Positions 35,030-44,556 of a stretch of 64,000 nt of DNA are shown here, one piece after another (within the stretch, counting starts at the first letter, position 1; every line of letters starts with the position of its first letter). The translations under genes and the position numbers were made by a program. Where the stretch lies: contig NZ_JAAXLA010000002.1 of the NCBI RefSeq assembly GCF_012911935.1, positions 62,001 through 126,000 of the forward strand, in the 5' to 3' direction. Below the pieces are notes generated by a model that made no database searches, was not told where the DNA came from, and saw only the letters and a list, made by a program, of their open reading frames with translations. The DNA is from Pseudonocardia acidicola. Lineage in GTDB: Bacteria > Actinomycetota > Actinomycetes > Mycobacteriales > Pseudonocardiaceae.

Positions 35030-36370
35030 GTGTGGGAACGACTGCTGCAGCAGGCCTGGAACGCCGTCGGCGGTGCGGCCGGCGAGCCCGACCGGCTCAC
35101 CGTCACCGGACCCATGGACACCCTGCGCTCCCGGTTCCGGGTGACCGGGGTGGGGGTCGCCGCCGTCGGGGCGAGCCTGCTCGCGGCCACCACGGCCGGC
35201 CGGGACCCGGTCGGGCTCGACACCCGCCAGCTCGCGGTCGCCCTGCGCAGCGAGCGGTACCTGCGTCGCGACGGCGCCCGCGCGGGCGACCCGTTCGACC
35301 CGCTGTCGGCCTTCCACCGCACCGCCGACGGGTGGCTGCGGCTGCACGCGAACTACCCGTGGCACCGGGCCGCGGCGCTGCGGGTGCTGGGCTGCGACGG
35401 GTCGGCGGGGCCGGACGAGCTGGCCGCCGCGGTGCGGCGGTGGTCGTCGGTCGAGCTCGAGACCGCGCTGCACGAGGCCGGCGGGGTGGCCGCTGCGGTG
35501 CGCACCGAGCAGGAATGGTGGGCCACCGAGGCGGGCCGGGCGGCCCGGTCGCTGCCGCTCGTCGAGCGCAGGGACCTGGGCCCGGCCGCGCCGCGCCCGC
35601 AGCGCCGGCCCCGGGTGCTGGACCTGACCCGGGTCATCGCGGGCCCGGTCGCCACCCGCACGCTGGCCGCGCACGGTGCCGACGTGCTCCGGCTCGACGC
35701 CCCGGGCCGGCCGGAGATCCCGCTGCAGTACTGGGACACCCTGCCCGGCAAGCGCAGCGCGCTGCTCGACCTGCGCACCGACGGCACCCGGCTGGAGGAA
35801 CTGCTGGCCGGCGCCGACGTCGTGGTCACGGGCTACCGCCCGGGCGCGCTCGACCGGTTCGGGCTCGAGCCACGGAAGCTCGCCGCCCGGCATCCGGGCC
35901 TGACGATCGTGACGCTGTCGGCCTGGGGCCACCGCGGGCCGTGGGCGCAGCGGCGCGGCTTCGACAGCCTGGTGCAGGCGGCCACCGGTATCGGATTCGT
36001 GGAGAGCGGTGGGGACCCGCAGCGGCCGCCGGGGGCGCTGCCCGCGCAGGTCCTGGACCACGCGACGGGCTATCTGGCGGCTGCGGCGACGCTGGTCGCG
36101 CTGGCCGGGCAGCGCCGGACCGGAGGCACCCCGCACGTGCGGTTGTCGCTGGTGGGGACGGCGGCGTGGCTGCTGGACCAGCCCCGGGCCGACGGCCCGG
36201 TGGAGGTTGCGGAGGTCGACGCGGCGCCGCATCTCGAGGTCGTCGACGCCCCGGACGGCCGGCTCACCCTCGCGTCGCCGCCGGGCACCGTCCACGGTGG
36301 CGGCCTGCACTGGCCGGCTCCGGCGCCGGCCTTCGGCTCGGCGACCCCGGCCTGGACGCCGGTAGTTTGA
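35030..36370 (+). CDS. CaiB/BaiF-family (class III) CoA-transferase-like protein, atypical domain order
   Basis: A 446-residue protein. The family's usual N-terminal signature (VLDLTRVIAGPVATRTLAAHGADVLRLDAPGRPE) begins only near residue 200 and is followed by GKRSALLDL, YRPGALDRFGLEP, LTIVTLSAWGHRGPW and GFDSLVQAATGI, all CaiB-like. The first about 190 residues (FHRTADGWLRLHANYPWHRAAALRVLG) look like the segment that normally comes after the central part of these enzymes. The protein may thus be a permuted or fused arrangement. It presumably moves CoA between acyl groups; the catalytic Asp was not located with confidence. GTG 35030 has CAGGCT seven bases upstream. Confidence 0.78.
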   Translation: MWERLLQQAWNAVGGAAGEPDRLTVTGPMDTLRSRFRVTGVGVAAVGASLLAATTAGRDPVGLDTRQLAVALRSERYLRRDGARAGDPFDPLSAFHRTADGWLRLHANYPWHRAAALRVLGCDGSAGPDELAAAVRRWSSVELETALHEAGGVAAAVRTEQEWWATEAGRAARSLPLVERRDLGPAAPRPQRRPRVLDLTRVIAGPVATRTLAAHGADVLRLDAPGRPEIPLQYWDTLPGKRSALLDLRTDGTRLEELLAGADVVVTGYRPGALDRFGLEPRKLAARHPGLTIVTLSAWGHRGPWAQRRGFDSLVQAATGIGFVESGGDPQRPPGALPAQVLDHATGYLAAAATLVALAGQRRTGGTPHVRLSLVGTAAWLLDQPRADGPVEVAEVDAAPHLEVVDAPDGRLTLASPPGTVHGGGLHWPAPAPAFGSATPAWTPVV

Positions 36371-36375
36371 TCGTT

Positions 36376-36513
36376 GTGTCCGGGTTCCTGCTGCTCGCCC
36401 AGGGCGATCCGACCGGCTTCTCCTCCCCGGTCGGGCGGATCGTCGTCCTGCTCGCCCTGCTCTCCTCGCTGGTGGTGCTGTTGCGCTGGTGGTGGCAGCA
36501 GCGCAGGCGCTGA
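36376..36513 (+). CDS. small single-helix membrane protein
   Basis: A 45-residue frame: SGFLLLAQGDPTGFSSPVG, one hydrophobic helix (RIVVLLALLSSLVVLL), then a RWWWQQRRR tail. The charge pattern indicates a C-terminus inside. It starts with GTG 36376, seven bases after TAGTTT (36363-36368), the same spacing as at many genes here, which supports it being real. It starts six bases after the CoA-transferase gene. Function unknown. Confidence 0.55.
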   Translation: MSGFLLLAQGDPTGFSSPVGRIVVLLALLSSLVVLLRWWWQQRRR

Positions 36514-36686
36514 GGCCGCGGGCGACCACGCCGGGCCCCTCCAGGCGGGGATCGGCAGCACCGCTGCGAGGCCACCTGTGGGTGTCCGATCCGGCGCTCC
36601 TGCCCTGGTCAACGGCGGCCGGGGGGCGGCCTCGAAGATCCTCGCCGGGGTCGTCGGCAGGCGTAATGTCGGTGGTCGACTGCACT

Positions 36687-39600
36687 ATGAACAACGTGAA
36701 TGACGCATCGGCGCGAGGCGCCGCCCGCGGCGCATCGGCGCCGACCGTTCTGGACAACTTCTCCCCCGCGACCCGTGACTGGTTCCGTGGCGCCTTCGCC
36801 GCCCCGACCGCCGCCCAGGAGGGTGCGTGGACCGCGGCACAGGCCGGCAAGCACGCCCTGGTCGTCGCTCCCACCGGTTCCGGCAAGACCCTGGCGGCGT
36901 TTCTCTGGGCGCTCGACCGGCTGGCCTGCGCCCCCGCCCCCGGCGAACCCGGGCACCGCTGCCGGGTGCTGTACGTGTCGCCGCTCAAGGCGCTCGCGGT
37001 CGACGTGCAGCGCAACCTGCGCTCCCCGCTGGCCGGCATCCGGCAGGCGGCACGGCGGATCGGCGCCCCGGTCCCGGACATCACCGTCGGCATGCGCACC
37101 GGCGACACCCCCGCCAAGGAGCGCAGGCTCTTCGCCCGCACTCCGCCGGACGTGCTGGTCACCACTCCGGAGTCGCTGTTCCTGCTGCTCACCTCCGCGG
37201 CACGGGAGTCGCTGCGCGGGGTGGAGACGGTCATCCTCGACGAGGTGCACGCGGTGGCGGGCACCAAGCGCGGCGCGCACCTGGCGGTGTCGCTGGAGCG
37301 GCTCGACGAACTGCTGGTGAACGGCCCGGCGCAGCGGATCGGCCTGTCGGCCACGGTCCGCCCGATCGACGAGGTCTCCACGTTCCTGGCCGGCGCGCGG
37401 CCGGTGGAGATCGTCCGGCCCGAGACCCCCAAGACGATCGAGGTCTCGGTCGAGGTCCCGGTGCCCGATCTCGCGGCGCTCGACGAGCGTCCGGCGCCGG
37501 GCAGCTCCGACGAGGAGGTCATCGGGTCGGCCGCCGGCACCGCACAGCGGCCCTCGATCTGGCCGGCGGTGGAGCGCCGGCTGCTGGACCTGGTCCGCGA
37601 GCACCGGTCGACGATCGTGTTCGCGAACTCGCGGCGGCTCGCCGAACGTCTCACGTCGCGGCTCAACGAGCTGGCGGCGGAGGAGGCCGCCACTGCGGAG
37701 GCCCAGGACCTCGACGACCCGGACCTCGGCGCTGCCGGCCTCCCGGACAGGTTCCCGGCCGAGGCGGTCGGGCAGTCGGGCGTCGGCGGCGGAACCCTGC
37801 CGACGGTCGCCAAGGCCCACCACGGCTCGATGTCGCGCGAGCAGCGGACCCTGGTCGAGGAGGAGCTCAAGGGCGGCCTGCTGCCCTGCGTGGTGGCCAC
37901 CTCCAGCCTGGAGCTGGGCATCGACATGGGCGCGGTCGACCTGGTCGTACAGGTGGAGGCGCCGCCGAGCGTCGCGTCCGGGCTGCAGCGGGTCGGCCGG
38001 GCCGGGCACCAGGTCGGCGCGGTGTCGCGCGGCGTGGTGTTCCCGAAGTACCGCGGCGACCTGGTGTCCTGCGCGGTCGTGGCCGAACGGATGGCCGGCG
38101 GGGCGATCGAGTCGCTGCGCTACCCGCGCAACCCCCTCGACGTGCTGGCCCAGCACATCGTCGCCATGGTGGCGATGGAGCCGTGGCAGCTCGACGACCT
38201 GGCGAAGGTCGTCCGGCGGGCCGCCCCGTTCACGGCGCTGCCCGATTCGGCGCTGCACGCGACGCTGGACATGCTGGCCGGGCGCTACCCGAGCGAGGAG
38301 TTCGGCGAGCTGCGCGCCCGCATCACCTGGGACCGGGTGACCGACGAGCTGCGCGGCCGGCCCGGCGCGCAACGGCTGGCCGTCACGTCCGGCGGGACCA
38401 TCCCCGACCGTGGCCTGTTCATGGTCATGACGCCGGGCGGTGCCGACGGCGCCGGCTCGCGGGTCGGTGAGCTCGACGAGGAGATGGTGTACGAGTCCCG
38501 GGTGGGCGACACGTTCCTGCTCGGCACCTCGTCGTGGAAGATCGAGGACATCACCCACGACCGGGTGATCGTCACCCCGGCGCCCGGGCAACCGGCACGG
38601 ATGCCGTTCTGGAAGGGCGAGTCGATCGGCCGCCCGCTGGAGCTGGGCCGCGCGGTGGGTGCCTTCGTCCGGGAGATGTCGGGGCTGGAGGACGAGCCGG
38701 CGCGGGCCCGTGCCGGCGCCGCCGGCCTCGACGAATGGGCCACCGACAACCTGCTCGCGTACCTGCGCGAGCAGCGCGAGACCACCCGGCACGTGCCCAG
38801 CGACCGGACGATCCTGGTCGAGCGGTTCCGCGACGAGCTGGGCGACTGGCGCCTCGTCGTGCACTCCCCGTTCGGCGCCCAGGTCAACGGCCCGTGGGGG
38901 CTGGCGATCGCGGCCCGGATGCGGGAGCGGCGCGGGGTCGAGGTGCACGCCGCCGGCGCCGACGACGGGATCGTGCTGCGGCTGCCCGACGCGGTCGACG
39001 AGAACGGCGCCGAGGTCGTGCCCACCGCGGAGGACGTGCTGCTCGACCCGGCCGAGATCGAGCAGGTCGTGGTGGCCGAGCTGGGCGGGTCGTCGCTGTT
39101 CGCGTCCCGGTTCCGGGAGTGCGCGGCGCGCGCGCTGCTGCTCCCCCGCCGGGACCCGAAGCGGCGCAGCCCGCTGTGGCAGCAGCGGCAGCGCTCCGCG
39201 CAGCTGCTCGCGGTGGCCGGCAGGTACGAGCAGTTCCCGGTGACGCTCGAGGCGATGCGCGAGTGCGTGCAGGACGTCTACGACCTGCCCGGCCTGCGCG
39301 AGCTGATGTCCGACGTGGTGGCGCGCAAGGTGAAGGTCGTCGAGGTCGCGACCCCGTCGCCGTCGCCGTTCGCGCGCAGCCTGCTGTTCGGCTACATCGG
39401 GATGTTCCTGTACGAGATGGACGCGCCGCTGGCCGAGCGCCGGGCGGCCGCGCTGTCGCTGGACTCGACGCTGCTGGCCGAGCTGCTCGGATCGGAGGCG
39501 ATCCGCGAGCTGCTCGACCCCGAGGTGCTGGCCCAGGTCGAGGCCTCGCTGCAGCGCCTCGCGCAGGACCGGCACGCCCGCGACGCCGAGGGCGCCGCCG

Positions 39601-41588
39601 ACCTGCTGCGCTTCCTCGGCGACCTGACCGAGGCCGAGGCCGCCGAGCGTGGCGTGCGTCCGGAATGGCTGGCCGATCTGGAGTCGGCGCGGCGGGCGAT
39701 CCGGGTGCGGATCGCCGGTGAGCAGCGCTGGCTGGCGATCGAGGACGCCGGTCGGGTCCGCGACGCGCTGGGCGCCGCGTTGCCGGTCGGGGTGCCCGAG
39801 ACCTTCACCGAGCCGGTGGCCGACCCGCTCGGCGACCTCGTGCTGCGCTACGCCCGCACCCACGGGCCGTTCCCGGCGGTCGACTGTGCCGCGCGCTTCG
39901 GCCTCGGGGTGGCCGTGGTGGCCGGGGTGCTCGACCGGCTGACCGGTGCGGGACGGCTGGTGCGCGGTGAGCTGCGACCGGGCGCGGACGGAGTGGAGTA
40001 CTGCGACGCCGAGGTGCTGCGCCGGTTGCGCCGCGCCTCGCTGGCCCGGCTGCGCGCCGAGGTCGAGCCCGTCGAGCAGCGGGCGCTCGGCCGGTTCCTG
40101 CCGGCGTGGCAGGGCGTGCAGACGGCGAGCCCGGGGACGGGCCGGCGGGGCCGGATGCGCCGGGCGCCGGGTGCCGAGGACGTGCTCGGGGTGGTCGAGC
40201 AGTTGGCCGGGGCGCCACTGCCGGCGAGCGCGCTCGAGTCGCTCATCCTCCCCGCCCGGCTGCCCGGGTACTCACCGGCGCTGCTCGACGAGCTGACCGC
40301 CTCCGGGGAGGTCACCTGGACCGGGTGCGGGCCGCTGGCCGGCAGCGACGGCTGGCTCGCCGTGGCCCCGTCCGATGTGGCCGACCTGCTGCTGCCCGAG
40401 CCCGAGGCCGATGTCGCGGCGACGCCGCTGCACCGGGCGGTGCTCGCTGCGCTGGGGCTGCCGGATCTCGACGCGCCCCCGACCGGAGGCGGTGCGCTGT
40501 TCTTCCGGGAGCTGGCCGACCGCGCCGGCCGGGCCCTGGTCGACGCCGGGGAGCCGGCGCCGGCCGACGACGCGGTGGTCACCGCGATCTGGGACCTGGT
40601 GTGGGCGGGATTGCTCACCAACGACACCCTCGGTCCACTGCGGGCCCGGCTGTCCGGCGGCCGCGGCGGGGCGCACCGCTCCCGGCGGCCGGCGCCGCGC
40701 GGTCGCTACGCGCAGCTGCGCGCCGGGCGCCCGAGCATGCCCGGCCGCGGCGGGCCGCCCTCCGTGGGTGGCCGCTGGGCGCTCGCGGTGGAGCGCGAGC
40801 CCGACCCGACGCGCCGGGCGCACGCGCGCGCCGAGGCGTTCCTGGAGCGGCACGGCGTGCTCACCCGCGGGGCGCTGTCCACCGAGCGGGTCGCGGGCGG
40901 CTTCGCCGGGGTGTACCGGGTGCTGCGCGCCATGGAGGACTCCGGGCGGTGCCGGCGCGGCTACGTCGTCGACGGGTTGGGAGCCGCCCAGTTCGCGGTG
41001 CCGGGGGCGATCGATCGGCTCCGTGCCCTGTCCCGGCCGGAAGACACGTCGTTCGGCGGGGCCGGTGATGCGCCGGCGGCCGGTGGTCCGGCCTTCGACG
41101 GCGAGGGGTACGCAGCCCGCGACGATGCCGGCCCCGGCTTCGGGGGGTTCGACGGCGCCCCGATCGACCACGGTTACGACGGCCACCCGGCCGGCCCGGG
41201 CCGGGGTGCGGGCAGCGGGCCGTCCCGCGTGGTGCTGGCCGCGGCCGACCCGGCGCAGCCCTACGGGGCGGCGCTGGTCTGGCCGGACACCGTCGGCGAC
41301 ACCAAGCACCGGCCCGGCCGCAAGGCCGGCGCGCTGGTGGTGCTGGTCGAGGGTGCACCCGCGCTCTATGTCGAGCGGGGCGGCCGGTCGCTGCTGTCGT
41401 TCACCACCGACCGCGACGAGCTGCGCGCGGGTGCCGAGGCGTTGGCCGGGGCGGTGCACGAAGGCTGGCTGGGCTCGCTGGCGGTGGAGCGCGCCGACGG
41501 CGTCGACTCGCTGGGTTCGGAACTCGCCGAGGTGCTCACCGAGGCCGGGTTCCGGGTCACCCCCAAGGGCCTGCGGCTGCGGGCCTGA
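36687..41588 (+). CDS. lhr: Lhr-type large ATP-dependent helicase
   Basis: A 1633-residue superfamily-2 helicase of the Lhr type (DNA repair/RNA-DNA unwinding). The first RecA-like domain has Walker A APTGSGKT (Lys67), DEVH at 185-188 and LSATVRP. The second has SSLELGIDMG and QRVGRAGHQ. The Lhr-specific winged-helix, beta-barrel and large C-terminal regions follow. Residues about 1452-1514 are a Gly/Asp/Ala-rich insertion with little sequence complexity, which may explain the length above the usual about 1500. The start is ambiguous: ATG 36687 or GTG 36696 (with CACTAT seven bases upstream). In mycobacteria lhr is next to nei; here nei is 6.7 kb downstream on the same strand. Confidence 0.95.
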   Translation: MNNVNDASARGAARGASAPTVLDNFSPATRDWFRGAFAAPTAAQEGAWTAAQAGKHALVVAPTGSGKTLAAFLWALDRLACAPAPGEPGHRCRVLYVSPLKALAVDVQRNLRSPLAGIRQAARRIGAPVPDITVGMRTGDTPAKERRLFARTPPDVLVTTPESLFLLLTSAARESLRGVETVILDEVHAVAGTKRGAHLAVSLERLDELLVNGPAQRIGLSATVRPIDEVSTFLAGARPVEIVRPETPKTIEVSVEVPVPDLAALDERPAPGSSDEEVIGSAAGTAQRPSIWPAVERRLLDLVREHRSTIVFANSRRLAERLTSRLNELAAEEAATAEAQDLDDPDLGAAGLPDRFPAEAVGQSGVGGGTLPTVAKAHHGSMSREQRTLVEEELKGGLLPCVVATSSLELGIDMGAVDLVVQVEAPPSVASGLQRVGRAGHQVGAVSRGVVFPKYRGDLVSCAVVAERMAGGAIESLRYPRNPLDVLAQHIVAMVAMEPWQLDDLAKVVRRAAPFTALPDSALHATLDMLAGRYPSEEFGELRARITWDRVTDELRGRPGAQRLAVTSGGTIPDRGLFMVMTPGGADGAGSRVGELDEEMVYESRVGDTFLLGTSSWKIEDITHDRVIVTPAPGQPARMPFWKGESIGRPLELGRAVGAFVREMSGLEDEPARARAGAAGLDEWATDNLLAYLREQRETTRHVPSDRTILVERFRDELGDWRLVVHSPFGAQVNGPWGLAIAARMRERRGVEVHAAGADDGIVLRLPDAVDENGAEVVPTAEDVLLDPAEIEQVVVAELGGSSLFASRFRECAARALLLPRRDPKRRSPLWQQRQRSAQLLAVAGRYEQFPVTLEAMRECVQDVYDLPGLRELMSDVVARKVKVVEVATPSPSPFARSLLFGYIGMFLYEMDAPLAERRAAALSLDSTLLAELLGSEAIRELLDPEVLAQVEASLQRLAQDRHARDAEGAADLLRFLGDLTEAEAAERGVRPEWLADLESARRAIRVRIAGEQRWLAIEDAGRVRDALGAALPVGVPETFTEPVADPLGDLVLRYARTHGPFPAVDCAARFGLGVAVVAGVLDRLTGAGRLVRGELRPGADGVEYCDAEVLRRLRRASLARLRAEVEPVEQRALGRFLPAWQGVQTASPGTGRRGRMRRAPGAEDVLGVVEQLAGAPLPASALESLILPARLPGYSPALLDELTASGEVTWTGCGPLAGSDGWLAVAPSDVADLLLPEPEADVAATPLHRAVLAALGLPDLDAPPTGGGALFFRELADRAGRALVDAGEPAPADDAVVTAIWDLVWAGLLTNDTLGPLRARLSGGRGGAHRSRRPAPRGRYAQLRAGRPSMPGRGGPPSVGGRWALAVEREPDPTRRAHARAEAFLERHGVLTRGALSTERVAGGFAGVYRVLRAMEDSGRCRRGYVVDGLGAAQFAVPGAIDRLRALSRPEDTSFGGAGDAPAAGGPAFDGEGYAARDDAGPGFGGFDGAPIDHGYDGHPAGPGRGAGSGPSRVVLAAADPAQPYGAALVWPDTVGDTKHRPGRKAGALVVLVEGAPALYVERGGRSLLSFTTDRDELRAGAEALAGAVHEGWLGSLAVERADGVDSLGSELAEVLTEAGFRVTPKGLRLRA

Positions 41589-41599
41589 GCCGCCGCACC

Positions 41600-42550
41600 T
41601 CAGCCGAGCGCGGCGAGCACGTCGTTCGTGGCCGCGGTGACCGACGTGCTCGCGGCGGCCGAGCCTTCGCTCGCCGGCTGCTTGCTGAGCAGGGCGACGA
41701 CATAGCGGTCGTCGGACCCGACGACCCCGGTGGTGTGCAGGTAGAAGTCCGACCCGAACCACATCCAGCCCTGCTTGGCCGCCACGTCCGGCAACCGGGG
41801 CTCCCGGAGCAGGCCGAACGCCTGGTCGAACCCGTCGGCTCCGGAGTCCTGCGCGGCGCCGAGCGCGTTCATGATCGTGTCCCGGTCGGCGGCCGGCATC
41901 GAGGTGAGCACGTACCGGTAGACGGCCACCACGTCGCGTGCGGAGATCAGCGTCTCGCCCCACTGTGAGGGGTCCGACGGCGGCCGGGTGTCCTGCAGCC
42001 CGACCAGGTCGATGGTCTGCTGCACGGTCTCGGGGCCGCCGAACTGCTCCCACAGCGCGTCCATCGCGTTGTCGTCGCTGAGGCTGAGCGCGCGCTCGAT
42101 GTCGGTGCGGTCGGCCGCGGTCAGCGTCAGCCCGTCGGTCTCGGTCCGGTGCAGGATCGCGACGACGGTGAACAGCTTGACCACCGACGCCGAATAGAAC
42201 GCGACGTCGCCGTTCTCCCCGGCCGCGAGGTCCCCGGTGTCCCGGTCGAGGACCGCGATGCCGAACTGGGTGTCGTCGTCCTTCGCGGCGTCGGCGTCGG
42301 CGGCGGTCACCGCACGGACCGCATCGGACACCTCGGGGCGGGCCGGGGCGACCGCCGCTGCCGATTTCAGCGCCGGCGCGGCGGGGCCCGGGGCCGGGAC
42401 GTCCGCCGCCGTGGACCGGACCGGCGCCTGGGCGACCACGCTGCTGCGGTGCACGATCCCGACGGTGGTACCGACCGACGCGACGGCCAGTGCGGTGGAC
42501 AGCGTGATGGTCCAGAACACGGTCTGGCTCGGGCGTCGACGGCGCTTCAT
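41600..42550 (-). CDS. class A beta-lactamase-like serine hydrolase
   Basis: A 316-residue exported protein. A basic start and helix at 11-31 form a signal peptide or anchor, then an Ala/Pro-rich linker to about 90. The serine-acylase domain has S122-V-V-K125 (SxxK) in FYSASVVKLF, an SDDNAM segment in the SDN position, and KQGWMW in place of the usual KTG. It resembles actinobacterial lipoprotein-like 'serine hydrolases' related to class A beta-lactamases. The changed KTG (Gln for Thr) suggests weak or no beta-lactam hydrolysis and perhaps a peptidoglycan-binding role (inference). Convergent with lhr (11-base gap). Confidence 0.85.
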   Translation of the reverse strand: MKRRRRPSQTVFWTITLSTALAVASVGTTVGIVHRSSVVAQAPVRSTAADVPAPGPAAPALKSAAAVAPARPEVSDAVRAVTAADADAAKDDDTQFGIAVLDRDTGDLAAGENGDVAFYSASVVKLFTVVAILHRTETDGLTLTAADRTDIERALSLSDDNAMDALWEQFGGPETVQQTIDLVGLQDTRPPSDPSQWGETLISARDVVAVYRYVLTSMPAADRDTIMNALGAAQDSGADGFDQAFGLLREPRLPDVAAKQGWMWFGSDFYLHTTGVVGSDDRYVVALLSKQPASEGSAAASTSVTAATNDVLAALG

Positions 42551-42654
42551 GATCCGAGGACGAACGAGCCGGGCGCAATGTTGACGTTTCTGCGGCCTTC
42601 ACAGCGACTTGATCAGCTGGGGCTCGATTCACAGCGAATCGATGGCTGGGCCGG

Positions 42655-43079
42655 TTGCGCTCCCGGGCCACCGGCTGCTGGCCGAGGCGCTCCCGGACCA
42701 CCCGCCCTCGGCAAGCGGATGCTGCTGGTACGCCGCGCTGCGCCGGGACGACGTGGAGCCCCGGCACCGGGCCCGGGCACGGCGGCAGCTACATCACGAT
42801 CACCGGGTGCCAGGTGAGCTACATCGTCGACCCGCTCGTCACCATGATCGACGCCGGGATCGGGCGGTGGAGTGCCCACCCGAGGTCGAGGGCGCCTACG
42901 TGCGCCGGCACGACGAGGCGCACGCCAGGGTGATCTGGGCGCACCCGGGGATGGACAACTGGAGCCACGACGAGACCGGCCGGGTGGCCTGCACGCTGCG
43001 CCGGCGAATCGTGGGCTACTGGTCGACGACCCGCACCGCCGATCTCGGCGACGTCCGCACCGGGCCCGCCGCGGGGTGA
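42655..43079 (+). pseudogene. decayed flavin-containing monooxygenase (FMO/Baeyer-Villiger type)
   Basis: Fragments of the C-terminal half of an FMO/BVMO appear in order but in different frames. LLAEALPDHPP is followed after a one-base loss by LGKRML, then WYAALRRDDVEP in a second frame. After an internal loss come HGGSYITITGCQVSYIVDPL and MIDAGIG in a third setting, then ECPPEVEGAYVRRHDEAHAR and WAHPGMDNWSHDETGRVAC up to the stop at 43077-43079. The N-terminal FAD and NADPH domains are absent. At least three frame changes plus deletions make it nonfunctional. Confidence 0.7.
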
Positions 43080-43098
43080 GCCGCGGCGGGTCCGCCGC

Positions 43099-44379
43099 TC
43101 AGGAGTTCAGCGCGCTGCCGGCCTGCCACTGGCTCCAGCTCAGCTCCCAGTCGCCGTAGGTGTCGTCGATCGGCAGCGGCGGCCCACCGGAGTTCGTGAT
43201 CTCCACCACGTCGCCGATGTTGAAGTGGTCGAAGAACCACTGCGCGTTGTCCGGGCTGAGGTTGACGCACCCGTGGGAGACGTTGTCGCTGCCCTGCTGG
43301 TCGACCGACCACGGCGCAGAGTGCACGAACTCGCCGTCGTTGGAGATCCGCTCGTCGAGGTTCACCTGTTCCCGGTAGTAGCCGGGCTGGCCCTGGCAGA
43401 CCCCGTACGTGCACGAATCCATGATCACGCTGGGCTGCTTGTCGGTGATGACGTGCGGGCCGGTGTGCGACGGGAAGCCCGGCGAGCCGAGGCTGATCGG
43501 CATCGTCTTGACCAGCGCGCCGTTGTCGAAGATCTGCATCTGATCGGTCTTGCCGTCGGCCTTGGCGATCCACGCGTCGTGCACGTGCACCGTCTCGGTC
43601 CGGTCGGTCGCGCCGTAGACGCCGCTGCCGAGGTCGACCCCGAACAGGTTCGCCTTCACCGTGATCGTGGTCCCGGGCCGCCAGTAGGACTGCGGCCGGT
43701 AGTGCACCTCGGTGTTCGACAGCCAGTACCAGCCGCCCGGTTGGGGCGGGCTGGCGGTGACGCTCAAGTCCTTCTCCGCGGTCGCCCGGTCGTGGATCGG
43801 GTGGTCGAAGCGGACGACGATGGGCTGACCGACCCCGACCGAGGGCTGGTTCGGCGCCGGGATGAACGACGGGTACGCCTGCGCGCTCGGCGAGATCGTG
43901 TGCACCGTGCCGGTCTGGTGATCGGCGCTGCCGTCGGTGGCGACGCTGTCGACCGCGACGTCGTAGGTTGCGCCGTAGGCGAGCGTCCCGCTCGAGGTCC
44001 AGGACGAGCCGTCCTTGGTGAGCTTTCCCGGCACGGCGGTGCCGGTCTTGCTGTTGGTCACCACGACCGAGTGGGCGGTGCCGCGCTCGACCTTCACCAC
44101 GATGGGGTCGGTGGGGTTGAGCGCGGTCCCGCTGTCCGGTGTGATCAAGACCACCGGACGCGGCACCGCGGCGACGGTGGGCGGCGCGGCGGAGTCGCCC
44201 TGCGGTGCGGGACCGGAACCGGAGCCCGAACCGGAACCGGCTCGGGCCGCGGCCGCACTGTCCGCCGTCAATGTCGCCGGATGCGTCGCCAGCCCCACGC
44301 CGACACACAGCATCGCCACGACCATCAGACCCAGGGCGCCCGACAACCAGCGCCGCCTGTGTCCGCGCGCCCAACCCAT
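43099..44379 (-). CDS. L,D-transpeptidase (YkuD) with Ig-like domains
   Basis: A 426-residue exported cell-wall enzyme. An N-terminal helix (about 12-32) acts as signal/anchor, followed by a Gly/Ser linker. Two immunoglobulin-like domains occupy about 75-170 and 175-265, and the YkuD catalytic domain is C-terminal. The active-site motif is SHGCVNL with His369 and Cys371. The layout matches mycobacterial LdtMt2-type enzymes that make 3-3 peptidoglycan cross-links. It lies between two pseudogenes and appears intact. GGAG precedes the ATG. Confidence 0.93.
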   Translation of the reverse strand: MGWARGHRRRWLSGALGLMVVAMLCVGVGLATHPATLTADSAAAARAGSGSGSGSGPAPQGDSAAPPTVAAVPRPVVLITPDSGTALNPTDPIVVKVERGTAHSVVVTNSKTGTAVPGKLTKDGSSWTSSGTLAYGATYDVAVDSVATDGSADHQTGTVHTISPSAQAYPSFIPAPNQPSVGVGQPIVVRFDHPIHDRATAEKDLSVTASPPQPGGWYWLSNTEVHYRPQSYWRPGTTITVKANLFGVDLGSGVYGATDRTETVHVHDAWIAKADGKTDQMQIFDNGALVKTMPISLGSPGFPSHTGPHVITDKQPSVIMDSCTYGVCQGQPGYYREQVNLDERISNDGEFVHSAPWSVDQQGSDNVSHGCVNLSPDNAQWFFDHFNIGDVVEITNSGGPPLPIDDTYGDWELSWSQWQAGSALNS

Positions 44380-44556
44380 CCGGCCGCTCCGTTCCCGGCG
44401 CGGCCCCTGCGATCACCTTGACCGCCACCGCGCGGTCGTCATTGTCACCCGAGGGCCTGACAGACGTTGCAGCGCACCCCCCGCCGTCCGGCTTGTCGTA
44501 TTCACCCGTTCGTGGGACGGGTGACGGCCGCCGACCGCCGGGCCATGATCGGGGTC

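Noticed and set aside
33398..37927. A minus-strand open frame of about 1500 codons
   Set aside because: It is antisense to the DUF6777-like, CoA-transferase, small membrane and lhr genes, has the Arg/Pro/Gly composition of a GC-rich shadow frame and shows no recognisable domain.
36609..39863. A minus-strand open frame of about 1080 codons opposite lhr
   Set aside because: It has the composition of an antisense shadow; lhr has all helicase motifs on the plus strand.
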